Source: Pezicula radicicola
Lineage: Eukaryota; Ascomycota; Leotiomycetes; Helotiales; Dermateaceae
DNA: 64,000 bases
Direction: 5' to 3'
Assembly (NCBI GenBank): GCA_003008705.1
Contig: PDUO01000044.1
Coordinates: 188,004 to 252,003, forward strand
Positions 47,268 to 59,531 of this stretch are shown here, piece by piece. The translations under genes and the position numbers were made by a program. Position 1 is the stretch's first letter. Each line of letters opens with the position of its first letter. The notes below the pieces were generated by a model. That model ran no database searches, was not told the origin of the DNA, and saw only the letters and a list, made by a program, of their open reading frames with translations.

Positions 47268-48416
47268 AAGTTCTTATACTATTACGATAACATAATAGGT
47301 AGGAAAGGTGGCTATGTTCCAGGCATTAAGATCATGATTGGAAAGCATAGAAACTTTAACCGATTATAGAGGGAACTAGAAGAGGGACCCCATTGGGCTA
47401 TTTCCTAGACTTATCATTAGGCCCTTAACATGGATCCCGGAACAGCCCTTGGAGTTGCAAGGCAGGCTCTAGATATGGTGAAAGACCAGTATGCCTACTA
47501 TTGTATTTAGAAAGATCGCGATAATCCACGCCACATTCGCTATTGCTCACCTGCTTCCCACCTCGCCCTTACTCACTTAAGTCGCCTAATGTTGTCGATA
47601 AGCAGCCCTGTTCACCTTTCGGATCTGAGAAAAGGCAAATTTCGTTCAAGTTAGGAATCTAAATGATAGGCAATGAATTTTTGGCAGCCAGTACTAGTAT
47701 AGGCATGTATGTAGGGCCGAGATTGGCCGTGTTAGGCTCTCAACAACATACTCCTTTACAGTGTTCATGTGGGGAATATTAGTCTCCTCACAGAAATGGG
47801 TAGAGTTCTCTTTACGCAGAGATTCTATCTGTAGCTCGAGGTTTGCGTGTAAATTGATCACATGTTAACTGCGTGGTATGTTGCGGTCGCCAAACTCTCC
47901 CTTAGAAGGCCTACACTCCCCGCATTTGGGATTCAGCCGTCAGGCACGTTATCATTCATCACACTAAGTCTAAGCAGAAAGAGTTTGCTTGCGTAAATTT
48001 ATACTAGAATATTGATCCTAACGAAGGGACAGGTGTAACAGTGCATATACTTTGTATATTCTGTAAATGCTGACTTATTTACTGGTCTGGAATAGGAAGA
48101 GCTTACGAAGGTACAGTGCGTAAGTATTGTCAATTCCAACTGTAATCCCTAGTCTAGAATAGAGTAGAGGTTATATTTTTGTTTGCAGAATTGCCGGAAT
48201 TGGTTAGTTTAAGCCCATTCCAAACTCATGATTAAGTTAGGGTTCACTACTTCTCATCGCTTACGCCCAGGAATGTGAAAACAGCACACTGACTGCAACG
48301 GCGGGAACTCAGTACGAAGTACTAACAAATTTATATATGCTGGACGACTTTCCCAATGCGAAGTTCAGTCTTTTTGTTAAATCTCAGAATCAGAGCCACC
48401 CTTACCAAAAATCAAA

Positions 48417-50846
48417 ATGACGGTCATAATCCCAACCCCAACACCAGTAACCGGAGTCCACGCACCAGGCGGCAAGCCTGGGATGCGCCTCCCAATCCAA
48501 CAGTTCAAAGATGAACAACCACTTGCATTCAATCTCTATATCCAAGCCCTCCTAGCTTGGCAAAAAGATGGAAATGAAAAATTTGATCGGGATCAGAGTA
48601 TAGGGACTTCTTATTTTCAAATTACCGGTAAGAGATTTCTAATTTCAACATTGTTTTTTGTTTCTGTTTTTGTTTTTTTGTTTTTTTGCTGAGTGGATTG
48701 AAGAATACTGATTATTTTTGTGGAAAGGCATTCATGGAGTTCCTTATGGTCCTTGGCAGGATGATCCAACTCAACCTGCTACACCTGATATCCAGGCTGG
48801 ATATTGTACACACAGAAGTGTTCTCTTTGTTCCCTGGCATCGACCATATTTGATGCTCTATGAGGTAATCAACCAATTATAATTATAATTCTCCCAAGGT
48901 AGCAAAAGTAATTACTGATTTTATTAGCAAATCCTGTATGAATATGCCAAAGAAATAGCAGCAGGTTTCACTGGACAAGCAGGAAAGAACTACCGGGCTG
49001 CTCTTGCGCACGTTCGACTACCGTAAGTTTCAATCTCGATGATTATACCCAGAAATTTTGGTTCGTGCTATGGAAATTAATCAAGAGAGGACTAGGTATT
49101 GGGACTGGTCCCGAGATTCTCATCTTCCCCCATTGACGATGCTACAAGAGCTTGATATCACGATTCCTGGACCGACATATGGATCAACCATTGATACGAA
49201 AATCAAAAATCCGCTTTACTCTTATGAGTTTACTTCTCAGTATGCGAAGGAACAAGTTCAAGGGGTCCAAGGGTGGGATCAGGTAAGTCAACTACTGCGT
49301 ATTTCCTTGCTTGATAATTTTGATTGCTTATAAATTAAAGATGTATCCTGAGTCGAAACGATGTCCAGATATGCATGGTGTTAGTCAGATGAAAATTGCA
49401 AATGTAAGTCACCCCATCTCCTTCCAATACTGAAAATCAATAACGGGATGATTAGGATCAAATGGCGATGTTTAACACATCGTGAGTGTGCAGCTTTAAA
49501 TATGTATCATGGAAGATATATCTAATGGATTATTTAGTTTCAAGCCCAGTACTTACAGACTGCTAACAACTGTGAACAACTTCGATGAGTTCTCTTGCAA
49601 CGGTATGTACAGTACAGCCTTTTGGAGATACCGCTAATCACTTGCCCAGCTTGGAAGCCAGCCACGAGTGTTACTACGTATGGATCAATCGAAGCTATGC
49701 ATAATGATGTTCACAGTAAGTTCTCCCAACTTTAAAATCCCCAAACTCAACACAAGAATTACTAACCCGTTCCAAGATATTACAGGAACTCAACAAAAAG
49801 CCGGATTTCCCAGAGGAAACATGACAGCCTTATTCGGAAGTAGCTTTGACCCAATCTTCTGGTATGCATATCACCCTCACCTCTTACAGCAGCAAACGAT
49901 TCACTGAAAATACAATTCTCAGGCTTCACCACTGTCACATCGACCGCCTAGCAGCTCTCTGGCAAGCAATCCACCCAAACTACATCGTCCAACCCCTAAA
50001 AGGAGAGAGAGATCGCTATACAGAAAAAGCGGGTGACTTGGAGGGTCCCACAAGCCATCTTGAGCCTTTCCACAAGACCACCGAACATAACATGAAAGAT
50101 TACCACACACTTGAAGATACCAAGGAAGTAACACAAACATTCGCTTCCGGGTATTACTACCCAGAAACACCTTTGGAACTCGTTACCGATCCTGTCAAGA
50201 TGAGACAATACACATTAAGTGCCGTGAACAAACTATACGGACCACCGAAAGCATTCCGAAACATTGCACCAATACAAGAAGGAGTGCAAAACGATTGGCA
50301 AGTCTTTGTTCGAGTCAGGAATTTTGCACTTCCTGGATCTTGGGGAATCTATATTTTCTTTGGGGAACCACCTATTCTTAGTGACGATTGGTTTATGGCC
50401 CCGAACAGAGTTGGTGCTATTAGTATTCTGGCTAATGACGAAATGGTAAATTGTGTGAATTGTCAGAAACAGGCTGCTGAGGGTATCAAGGTTACGGGAT
50501 CTGTTATTTTGAATCATGCTTTGAAAAAGTCGAGTCAGGATGTTGATAATATCCCGGCTACTATCGGTTTTCTCACTCAACATCTGACTTGGAGAGTTGT
50601 TAAGGTATGTTTTATATGATGAATCTTGAATGGCTTTGGATTCTTATATAAGCGACTAATTTTGATATGTAGGATTCTTCAAATGTGCAAGTCACACCAA
50701 ATCTTGGACTGAGTATTGGTGTTTCCGTCACACCTTTCAAACACCCGGCTTCTTTGACTGACCTCCCAGAAATGGGAGAGCCAAGAATCATCCCGGAGAT
50801 TACAGAGAATAAACTGGGTGGATGGAAACGGCAGAACAAGTTGTAA
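48417..50846 (+). CDS. Tyrosinase (type-3 copper polyphenol oxidase), 11 exons
   Basis: Oxidises monophenols and o-diphenols to quinones. Exons: 48417-48627, 48728-48864, 48928-49022, 49096-49282, 49341-49403, 49456-49481, 49538-49602, 49650-49715, 49777-49861, 49923-50604, 50673-50846; 596 residues. The CuA site has HGVPYGPW, then CTHRSVLFVPWHRPYLMLYE; the Cys-X-His of CTH is the thioether pair of fungal tyrosinases. The CuB site has MHNDVHN, then DPIFWLHHCHIDRL. Both His of LHHCH are present. The conserved Tyr/Trp PYWDWSRD follows the CuA region. A long C-terminal lid-like domain follows (about 360-596). There is no signal peptide, as in intracellular ascomycete tyrosinases. Exon 6 is a 26-nt microexon. 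Acceptors of introns 1 and 8 are AAG. In ustiloxin and phomopsin clusters a tyrosinase acts with UstYa proteins. Confidence 0.92.
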
Positions 50847-51475
50847 GGAAATGTTTGGTTGATATTCTTGCTCTCTGGTTAGTAGAAGAAGAAATAAGTT
50901 ACAGAAAATATTTGTTAGCAGAAACGTTAGAAGTTTAAATCTGAACGAAGTTATACAATTCAATCATCCAAATTGAATCGAGTCAATTACTAAATCAAAC
51001 CTAGACAGTTACTAGTGTGGTTCCATACTAGTGTCGAATTCAGCAGAAAGTTTTCCAAATATTTAATATATTTCCAGTTCATTTAATGCCCTGCTGTTCC
51101 CTGATTGCGCTCAGAGGGGTTTATATGAACTGCTGCAATAATTTTTGTTTCACTACAACCTCCTATAGCTAGGCGAAGAACACAATATCAGTTTCAAGTC
51201 ACTCCAAGATCCTAACCAAGTACTGTGATCTGAAGTTGAGTTTTGGTCTATTAGTCTAATACTTTAAACCCGAAAATGGGGCCAAGAGATCTAGAATCTA
51301 GGTCTAGGTTTTCCTCCGCAAAGAAAATACCAGCTGCTCTCCTCAAAGTCAAAGATACCCCGCCATTCCATCCCCTCAACAATCCAAACCCAAAGAATTC
51401 AGAGAGTATCTAAGTAAGAAAGAGAAACATCCTATCCAGTTCAGTAATTGGTAATTCAATCACCTGAAACAACAG
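50847..51475. other. Spacer between tyrosinase and GH31 gene (convergent 3' ends)
   Basis: About 630 bp holding only the 3' UTRs of two convergent genes. No repeat or gene seen. Confidence 0.5.
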
Positions 51476-54400
51476 TTAGTAATTAGCCTCCCAGATAGCA
51501 CCCAATGTTCCCCCAATCCGATGCCCACCATCCCCATTAATATTACCATTAGTCAACGCAGGATTCTTCGAAGAAAATGAGTAGAACTCACTCCGCACAT
51601 CAGCAAGCGCGAATTCCATAACTACATTCCTCAAAATCTCTGGCATATCAATAGTTAATAGTTTTGTTAGGATCACATTTTTGTTTGCTTTTGCATTGAT
51701 AGCGTCCCAGACTTTGGATTTGGTTCCGAATAGGATTTGGGCTTTGTCGAGGATGGGGAAGATTTGTGAGCGGATTGATGTGGGTGTTAGTTGGGGGTTG
51801 GTGGTGTTGAGGGAGATTGTTACGGTTTGAGAAGGGCGGGAGGTGGTGGTTATGAGGTGGTCGACTTTGTTGATTATCTTGGATGTGGATTGGGATGTTG
51901 TGTCTTTGCCGTTGAGGGTTATTGTGGGAGTAGCTTCGGCGTGGTAGGAGAGGAAACGAATGGCCCATTCGCGGGTGCTGTCTACAAAAGGGTTGTTAGT
52001 AAAGGTTTGGTTCTCATAATTGAGTCATTCGGGGTTTTAGTTCTTACCGTCATTACCTCCAGAAGCGGGACCAATGGTTAAGACACCATCCCTTTGGGAG
52101 AAAGTGATTGGCGTCTTGATCGTCTTGGTATCATGGATGCTACTTCCACTTCCATCATCTTCTATCAATTCGAAATGACCATCTGCACCCACGACAACAA
52201 GGAGCTCGAATTTTGTAGGATTGCCACAGCCATTTGGTGGAGTTGTAGAAGCGTCAAGTGGAATTATGGATCCTTCCTTTGCCAATACGGGATATCCGCC
52301 TAGACCACGGTGGAATTTGACGTGTCTGTCGCCATCATAGACAACAGAGTTGAAGATATCAACGAATCTACCTCCTGGTGGAAGCCAACCCTTTGAGCTC
52401 GAAAGCTTGGTGATTGGATCAATAGGGCCTGTGATTGGAACGACGAGGAGAGAAGAGCCAAATTGGAATTGGTTGGGAACCGAGTACGCGTCACCAGGCC
52501 ACGAGCCATAAGTAGGGTAGTCATAGTACATTGGTTGAACAAGTGGGATTCCATCGGTTGCGGAGAGGTAGTTCATGGTGTATAAATAAGGAATGAGACG
52601 GTGGCGGAATCTCAAGATGTCGATCTGAGCCTTACATGCTTCTGGTCCGAAGGTCCAGGGAGCCTTAGAGTTGAATGGGTTGTTGGAGGAGTGAAGACGG
52701 AGAATTGGTGAGAAGCAGCCCAGTTGGACCCATCGAGTTGCGAGCTCATCGTTCTTGTAACCACTCATATGTCCTCCAATATCGTGGCTCCACCAATTGT
52801 AACCGATGTTTGATGCTGTGGCTGTGAATTCTGGTTGAAAGTCCAAGGATTCCCATGTGACGATGGTATCACCCGAAAAGCCAACAGGATATCGGTGACT
52901 GCCAGGTCCAGCATAGCGAGAGAACGTTAAGGCTCGCGTTCCGTCTCGGGCGTTGTCAAGGAAGTGGTAGTGGTTGAGAACCCACAGTGGATCAATTCCA
53001 GGGATCTTGGAGAATGGACCTTGTTGCCAGTCAACCCACCAGAAATCGACTCCATCATCCTCTACCTCGCGATGCAAAATATCAAAGTAAGCATCCATGA
53101 ACTTTCTGTTGGTAACGTCGAATGCAACCGGATCTCCATGCTGGGTGTCATGGCCGATCTGCTTAGCGACCTTCTTGTAAGCATCCTCGTAACTTCGTAC
53201 TCCATCTGCTGGGTGGACGTTGAGAGTGATCTTCAGATCTCGCTTTCTCAACTCCGAAGTAAATTTCTTGGGATCGGGGAATAGCGTCTTGTTCCAGCTA
53301 TATCCAGTCCATCCGGATCCATGCTTTGGGTCAATGTCAACTTCGTGCCAGTCCACTGCGATCAAAATCAGCTATTATCCACCTGGGAGAGGCGTGTGTT
53401 TGAGTTATTGAAACCAGGTCAATGACTGAGAGATTAAGATCATTTGATGTTTGGTCTCTATTTCCTCAGTAATTGAGCCCGTCTCAGCAGCTCAAAATAG
53501 ACAGTCATTTGCAAGAATCGCCATGATATGAAAGAGGAAATGCAGGAACCACTTACTGTCAATAACACCAACCGACAAAGGAATACCTTCATCCTTGAAT
53601 CGATCCATAAGATCAAGATACTCCTTATCAGCATATGCATAATATCTCGACCACCAATTACCCAATGCCCATCTAGGAAGCAACGGAGGCTTGCCTGAAA
53701 CCGCATAGAACGCCTTTAATGCCTGACGATAATCAATGCCATAAGCAAAGATATAACCATCAACTCTCTCTCCATCCTTTCTGGAACCAACCCAACCGTC
53801 CTCCTCAAAGAGCATGCTAGTAGAGTCATCGATACCAGCAAAGCCATTGCGGGATAGAATACCTGGCATCAATGGGATCCTGCCATCTGCTTCATCAAGG
53901 GTTCTGGCCGTTCCACCTAAATCATTGATTTCCTCTCCGAATCTCCTGCACGTGCATTGGTTAGTAAGCTTGGCTTGATATCAAAGACAAAGGGAAGGCA
54001 AACATACCAAGTACTGTGCCAATCCGAGAGATTGCCCAGGACATCAATCTTCAAGCCATTTGTTGAGAAGGGTTTCTTGTCGTACGTGAGTCTAAATCTA
54101 TCGGTCACGATATCAATGACATCATCATCGGTCTCAACAACACGGAATTTTGGGACAGGTTGGTTGCGATGAATTGCAAAGGTTGATGCGCGATCTTCGA
54201 ACTAATTTGAAATAAAAAAGCAGAATTAGCAGATGTTCTCGTGGCGAAAGATGGCGTAGCACGAGACTCGGAGGAATTGGAAGATGAGAGATCTGAGATG
54301 CTGATGTTGTATAACATTGCTGGGTTGAGGATAAGGATCTGATGAAGAATAAACTTACCTCGCCATCATGGGCATACTCATATCGGATCAATCCATCAGT

Positions 54401-54505
54401 CAAGACGGTGAAGCGATATTTGACTCCCTTGTCTTTGCCACCGACGACAGCCTCTGGATTGGCAACCGGGTCGGTCTGAAAGTTGGCGCGATGATTGCTC
54501 GCCAT
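51476..54505 (-). CDS. Glycoside hydrolase family 31 (alpha-glucosidase/alpha-xylosidase type)
   Basis: Exons on the minus strand: 54505-54359, 54201-54008, 53945-53557, 53355-52048, 51981-51476; 847 residues. The N-terminal beta-sandwich region (YRFTVLTDGLIRYEYAHDGE) and LGGTARTLDEADGRIPLMPG lead into the catalytic barrel. The barrel has LPRWALGNWWSRYYAY, GVIDMDWHEVDID across a junction, a probable nucleophile Asp in DFWWVDWQQG (about residue 352), the acid/base Asp in VGFSGDTIVTW (about 403), WWSHDIGGHMSG, and RLHSSNNPFNSKAPW. C-terminal beta domains include the PLVQPMYYDYP and FGSSLLVVPIT segments. There is no signal peptide, so probably intracellular. The WWVDW nucleophile context is more like bacterial-type GH31 than classical secreted fungal alpha-glucosidase. 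Exact substrate uncertain. Confidence 0.92.
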
Positions 54506-55118
54506 GTTGATGTTTTCGTCGTATCTCTGTAGTTACAGAGATCGCGTTGTTGTTGCAGGACGAAAGAGGGAAAAGAGAGAATAAAAAGTCACACGTGTGG
54601 TGTTGAAGAAAGTGAAAATAGTTTGATTATGGCCAAGTTGAGCGAGACAAGACGCTACTGCAAGCCGCCCGCAACGTTAAGGCGCAAGCTGGGATTGGGA
54701 CTGGAGAAGAAGCTTTAGTTTTGTGGAGGCATGACGTGCAAAAGGCGACAGATTGAAGTGAAAAGTTGAGGGTGTGATGCTTGCAAAAAAGAAACCATAC
54801 ACCGTGGAAACTGTTTCGATGATGTTTAACTTTGTGTGTTGGAATTCAGCTTAGATGGCTCGCTTGCTAAAAGGGGCTGTCAAGGCGGGGTTTCAACGTG
54901 ACTTGAAAAACATCATCTGATTAATCCCTGTACTCGATAGCTAGGCCACTTTAGTTGAACCCTAGAAAATCGAAAGTAGATATTGATAGAACCATCACTT
55001 AACTAGAACCACTATATCGTAAGAAAGTGGTCCTACAGTTACATGTAGTCATGTCACCTGATAGAAGCGACGAAGAACGGACATGGTCAGCGCGTTCAAC
55101 AATAATCCCATAAAACAA
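54506..55118. other. Spacer upstream of GH31 gene
   Basis: About 610 bp with the GH31 promoter near 54510-54700 and the 3' UTR of the oxygenase. No other feature. Confidence 0.4.
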
Positions 55119-56878
55119 CTACACAGGGATAGTAACAGGTAACCCAAGAATAGAATCTTCCATATATTTCACCCCATCAACTTCTTTAACACCACCGAGT
55201 CTCTCTTCTGGCGCAGCCTGAAGGCGAGTACTAACATCTAGGGGAAGTTAGCTTCCGCAAATGGTATCTAGTATCCAGAAATTTTAAAGAGTTCGCAAAC
55301 GCATGTTGTTGTGAGTCGGTACAAGGGAAGACCCAGGAATATGGGAGGCCGGCGCTTAGAAAAGTAACTTTTCTCGCTAGTTGATAATCTACGCCTTTAA
55401 ACTTAAACGACCAACAAAGATGTAGGCCTCCGGAAGAAGTTGGCGCGAATAACACGACACACTTTAAAAGGTAAAGCTAATACAAAACCTCGAACCTGGG
55501 TTAAAAAAAATTCAAACTTACTTGCTTCCCTCCATTCCTTATTAGTAGGAACCGGCACACCAGAATCGATCAACCTCTTGAACTGCATAAAAACACCTTG
55601 CTTCAGAACAAAGCCTTCACGCTGAAGAAGTGGAGATTCTATCGAAGCAATCAGTAAAACGGGAGAGAATAGATTGAAGCAATAATACGAACCCATAGCT
55701 GGTTTCAATCTCATACTCCCAGCGGCGCCATTGAAGAATACAAGACTCAAACGTTGTTCATGTTGTTGATCGAGAGGAGGCTCAGCAACTGTTTACGTAT
55801 CAATATCAACTATATAGAAAAGCCGACTGGAAACGTGTTGACGGGTACGTACCTTTATGCAAAGTAGCTTTGAAATGACCACCTGAAATAACCTCAAGTG
55901 TTTCTCCAAGGTTAATAACCAAAGCTCCGGGTCTATACGGAACATACTTCCACTTTTGTTCCTTGGTCCAAATCTGCAAAGCCGTAACAGGAACCGAGAA
56001 GAGTAGAGTTGTAGTCCCATAATCTGTATGACCATACATCCTAACTCCCTTCATAGCCTCCTTGTGTTCACCTTCCAACGGATAGAATAACGCGTGGCGA
56101 AAGTATCCTTCTCCAACTAATCCACCATGACTCTGTACATTATCTAAAACACATCCAAAAATATCAACATCCCACCCAATTAACTAGGATTGATATCCAA
56201 AAAAAAAATTAAAAGGAAATAAAAAAAACTCACCCCAAAGATAATCCCCAGGAAGTTCCAACACCAACGAAAGCAACCTCAAAAGACGACGATTAACAGA
56301 ATTCATCAAATAATCACAAAAAGCCTCAATCTCATCCATAAAAGGTCTAATACACTCAGGAACCCTCTCATGATCTTCAAACTCTGGTGAGTAAAAGTTA
56401 AACTGTTCAATGCCGTCGAATTTCCCAGCTTCTCGTTTCCAACCTAGGCGTGGTTTGAAACCTGCGAAGGTTCCACTTGATGGATTCCAGAGGAGGCGTT
56501 GTTTATCTTCGGTGGAGATGTTGGTGTGTGTGTATTGGGCTAGGTCGAATTGTCTGTGGAGCTTTGGGAGGATGGTGTTAGTTTGATGTTTTTGATAGGG
56601 ATTTAGGGGTGATAGAGGGTTAAGAATGAGGTCTTGCTTACTTGGTCTAGGGAGACTCCGTAGTCGGTTAGGAACAGAAAGCCGTCTTCTTTGATTGCTG
56701 TTTTCGTTTTCGCGACGAGATCCGCTACGACTTTGGGGTCGGGTGAGTTCAGATGGGAAAGCTCAATAGTGCGAAGGTCGGCCCAGCCTGTTACCATCGT
56801 GGTTGGCTTGGGTGGTATCCATTTTGGAACTTCTGGTTTTGATGCTGTAGAAGTTGGTGGACTGAAAGGTGCAGCCAT
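55119..56878 (-). CDS. 2-oxoglutarate/Fe(II)-dependent dioxygenase (IPNS-like)
   Basis: Exons on the minus strand: 56878-56642, 56561-56234, 56143-55853, 55788-55693, 55638-55522, 55237-55119; 395 residues. The N-terminal DIOX_N part (RTIELSHLNS, AIKEDGFLFLTDYGVSLDQ) is followed by the core: QRLLWNPSSGTFAGFKPR, then a YGHTDYGTTTLLFS segment giving the HxD iron ligands. PGALVINLGETLEVISGG follows, with HFKATLHK supplying the second His. The usual RxS 2-oxoglutarate-binding motif is RLSLVFF. This is the isopenicillin-N-synthase/flavonol-synthase-like superfamily; the substrate cannot be deduced. The last intron is long (55238-55521, 284 nt), so the final exon is less certain. Such enzymes are common tailoring enzymes, but membership in the UstYa locus is speculative. 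Confidence 0.88.
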
Positions 56879-58174
56879 ATCGAGGAAATATTAATCGGGT
56901 TAATTGTGTTGCCTTGCAAAAGTAGACAGAAGTGATTTCTCTGCTAGACTTGTGATGATCCTGGTTTGTTTCAATGTACACCTACTCTATAGAAGATAAT
57001 TGAGTCGTAATTCCTGAATGTGGTTCGCAGAAGGATTACGAGGGTAGTTCTTCTATAGAGTTGTGGCTCATCAGGAGAGCTCTTATCTGATGTAGTTTAA
57101 AGCCCCTCCTCCCACTTTCAACCCCGCTCCTGGTCATCGATTCATCCTTATCCGGCCAACTAAATCAACGAAAGCCATCCTTAAGTCATATTCGCAGGTG
57201 GAACCCCGTTACCTACCTATAGACGATGGGCTTTCTGGGAATAGTTTCGGATGTTTGCCGAAAGCGCATGCACATGGCTGGGATTTGGCGGCGACTTGTT
57301 CCTTGATGAACTTGGCCGTCAATAGTGTTGGACTATTTCTTGGCTTCAGGTATTCTTCGTAGCAAGGATCCTTACAGCTGGTTATAATAGTATGCGAGAG
57401 GCAGAAGGAGGGCCACGCACTATTTGGAAGGAAAGTAGATTTCAACAATGACCACATGCTCTACGTACAGCTGAGGTACAACCAGACTGTCACCATGTTT
57501 ACAACCATAAGGCAAGCTGTGCAGATTTTCACGACTAACTTATCAGCATAGATATCCACAATATCAGCTCAGCACAAACTATCTTATACAAGCGCAGTAC
57601 AGTAATTAGTGTATTTAGATCTCTCCTATTAAGATAATATTTGCCATACTTACCTTAGCAAAATAGGAGTAATATCGGACATCCTTTTCAGATCTTATAG
57701 TCGAGCTGGTTATAATTCCAGAGGTCTAAGGACATGGCATTGGAATACAAATAAATTCGAATCTTCCACTGAAATTTGTTTAGGAGGAACACATTGCCTT
57801 CGAGTTGTGCAAAAGGTTCTGAACGGCCTTTCAGCTACAGACTAGTGTCTGGAAATGAGTTGATGCACTGGAGAGAATCTTGGGTATGAGGAGATCTCAT
57901 ATTGTTTCGCGCCAATCCTTACATCACAGTTTGGGAAAATCGATCATACTGTCTTTAACTCCAAGATATTTTAGTGTGGAGGCAGCCTCATGCCCGTTTA
58001 ATCGATTCCAGGCTAACGACGCCTTCAGTACCTCGCCTCAGTGCCGCATCCTGTGCCGCATCCTGAAAAAGTATGCGTAACGCGGTTTAGGGGATAAAAA
58101 GCTACTTCCCCCAGAGCACATAAACTTCTCTGTTTCTTCATTTCATAGTGAAAATCTTTGAATCCGAGATCATC
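56879..58174. other. Intergenic region between oxygenase and cupin genes
   Basis: 1.3 kb between divergently oriented genes. Frames are short and unrecognised (57209-57457, 57880-58080). A TATA-like GGATAAAAAG lies about 75 bp before ATG 58175. Confidence 0.4.
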
Positions 58175-59169
58175 ATGTCGTCTCAGACTGAACTCGAGGA
58201 GCTCGTGCCTCTAAATATGGGAAGGGTAAGGCCCTGACCCCCGCTCTCACGAGGCTCTGAAGTTTCCCAGACTTCACATCTAGTACTCGGAAAACCGAAG
58301 TGCTAACGCAGAAACAGGGAAATGTCATGCGCACGTTCATCGACCACGTACGTTGATCTACCAACACCGACCGAACAGCGAGCTGAAACATCGCAGAGCA
58401 AGCCCAAAGACTCGCCAGAGCACATCTGGGTGGAAGTTACCTACGACGGGAAGGAAGAAAGCGAAGTTTTGGCTGTTCCAAACCATTGGCACAAGGTAGG
58501 TACTTTTGGACTAGGTGGTTTGGGGTCGGAATCGGGATCGGGCTCGGCTTCGTGATAAGAGTAATTTGGACTAATCAATTGAGCAGGATCACGATGAAAT
58601 CATGGAAGTACTAGAGGGGAAAATGATCTTCTATCTTGATGGGAAGGAACTCCTCACTTCAGCCGGCGATCCTCCCGTTCTTATTCCAAGGGGGTGTGTG
58701 CACGGGTTCAAAATCAGTTCGTCCTCCCACGCCCGTATTCCAACCCGCTCATTTCCTCCCATAAAACATCTATAACTAACTAGTCAAAAAAGTCAAAGGC
58801 CAACGTTTGCGTGCAACAGAGCGTACCCTCCCAGCAGGCGATTACAAGGCCCGCTTCTTCCATGACATGCTGCAGACAGATGGCTTACCAGGCTTTCTAT
58901 TGATGATGCGTGTTTCTTATGATGGCGATATGTATCCGAGTCTTCCTGGGGGGTGGAAGTGGTTGGATTGGTTGGTGAGTTTGCTCTTTCTTTGCTTGCT
59001 TCGCTTATTAACATAGATGGAATGTGGTAAGGGAATTGAAAAGGGATGTGGTTGTTGGATATGTGAAAAGGCTAATGATGTGGATATTTAGTTTGTGAGT
59101 GTGGTTGGACTTATAGCAAAGCCACTTGTTGCGGCAAAACCGGGAACGCTGAAGAAGATGGGTGAATAA
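58175..59169 (+). CDS. Cupin-domain protein
   Basis: Proposed exons: 58175-58225, 58318-58347, 58397-58495, 58587-58716, 58793-58974, 59092-59169; 189 residues. The conserved single cupin barrel is clear. Motif 1 spans an intron (VPNHWHKDHDEIMEVLEGKM: two His, Asp/Glu and the terminal Gly of the metal-binding motif) and motif 2 is PPVLIPRGCVHGF. A C-terminal segment has FHDMLQTDGLPGFLLMMRVSYDGD and a hydrophobic VGLIAKPLVAAKPG tail. The two 5' exons are the weakest part: exon 2 is only 30 nt and intron 2 only 49 nt. They were chosen because they keep the frame into SPEHIWVEV. Small fungal cupins of this kind are often tailoring or isomerase-like enzymes; no specific activity is claimed. Confidence 0.72.
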
Positions 59170-59345
59170 TTATAATGAATACGGGCTAGGGTCAGTGGTG
59201 TGATATAGGAAAGAGGGTTAGTGAAGGATTCATAATAAACCGATAAATTCTGGAATCCAAACTATCATTATCTTCTAGATAATCTCCTTTTCCTATTCTA
59301 AAGGCGAATTAAATATTCTAGAAAGCTTTGCTAGCCCTGCCTCTA

Positions 59346-59531
59346 TCAGATCTTCAAATCCTGGCCGTAAACAGGCGCAAACAGCTCCTCTAGCGGGATT
59401 CTTCGGGCAATCATAGCTTGCTCGTAAAGGCAAGATTCCAGAGCTTCCAGAGGTTCTGTATTCATCTCGACGCTGTACTTTCAGAGATCACCACCGAACA
59501 ACTGGTCGATCTCCTCCAAGTCTGAGGGCAT
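59346..59531 (-). pseudogene. Short coding relic interrupted by TGA
   Basis: On the minus strand from ATG 59531 the frame reads MPSDLEEIDQLFGGDL, then TGA (about 59481-59483), then KYSVEMNTEPLEALESCLYE and RRIPLEELFAPVYGQDLKI, ending TGA 59346-59348. It is highly protein-like but only about 60 codons. The family is not recognised. Confidence 0.45.

Larger units (their letters stand above)
44382..48416. other. 4-kb gene-poor, repeat-bearing region
   Basis: Contains the palindromic MITE (44768-45146) and a dispersed repeat copy (46985-47267). The other short frames (45137-45319, 45302-45493, 45903-46151, 46453-46851) have no recognisable motifs. The last roughly 100 bp precedes the tyrosinase start. 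Confidence 0.5.

Noticed and set aside
57209..58080. Short frames between the oxygenase and cupin genes
   Set aside because: No motif, no conserved composition, no splice-consistent extension.
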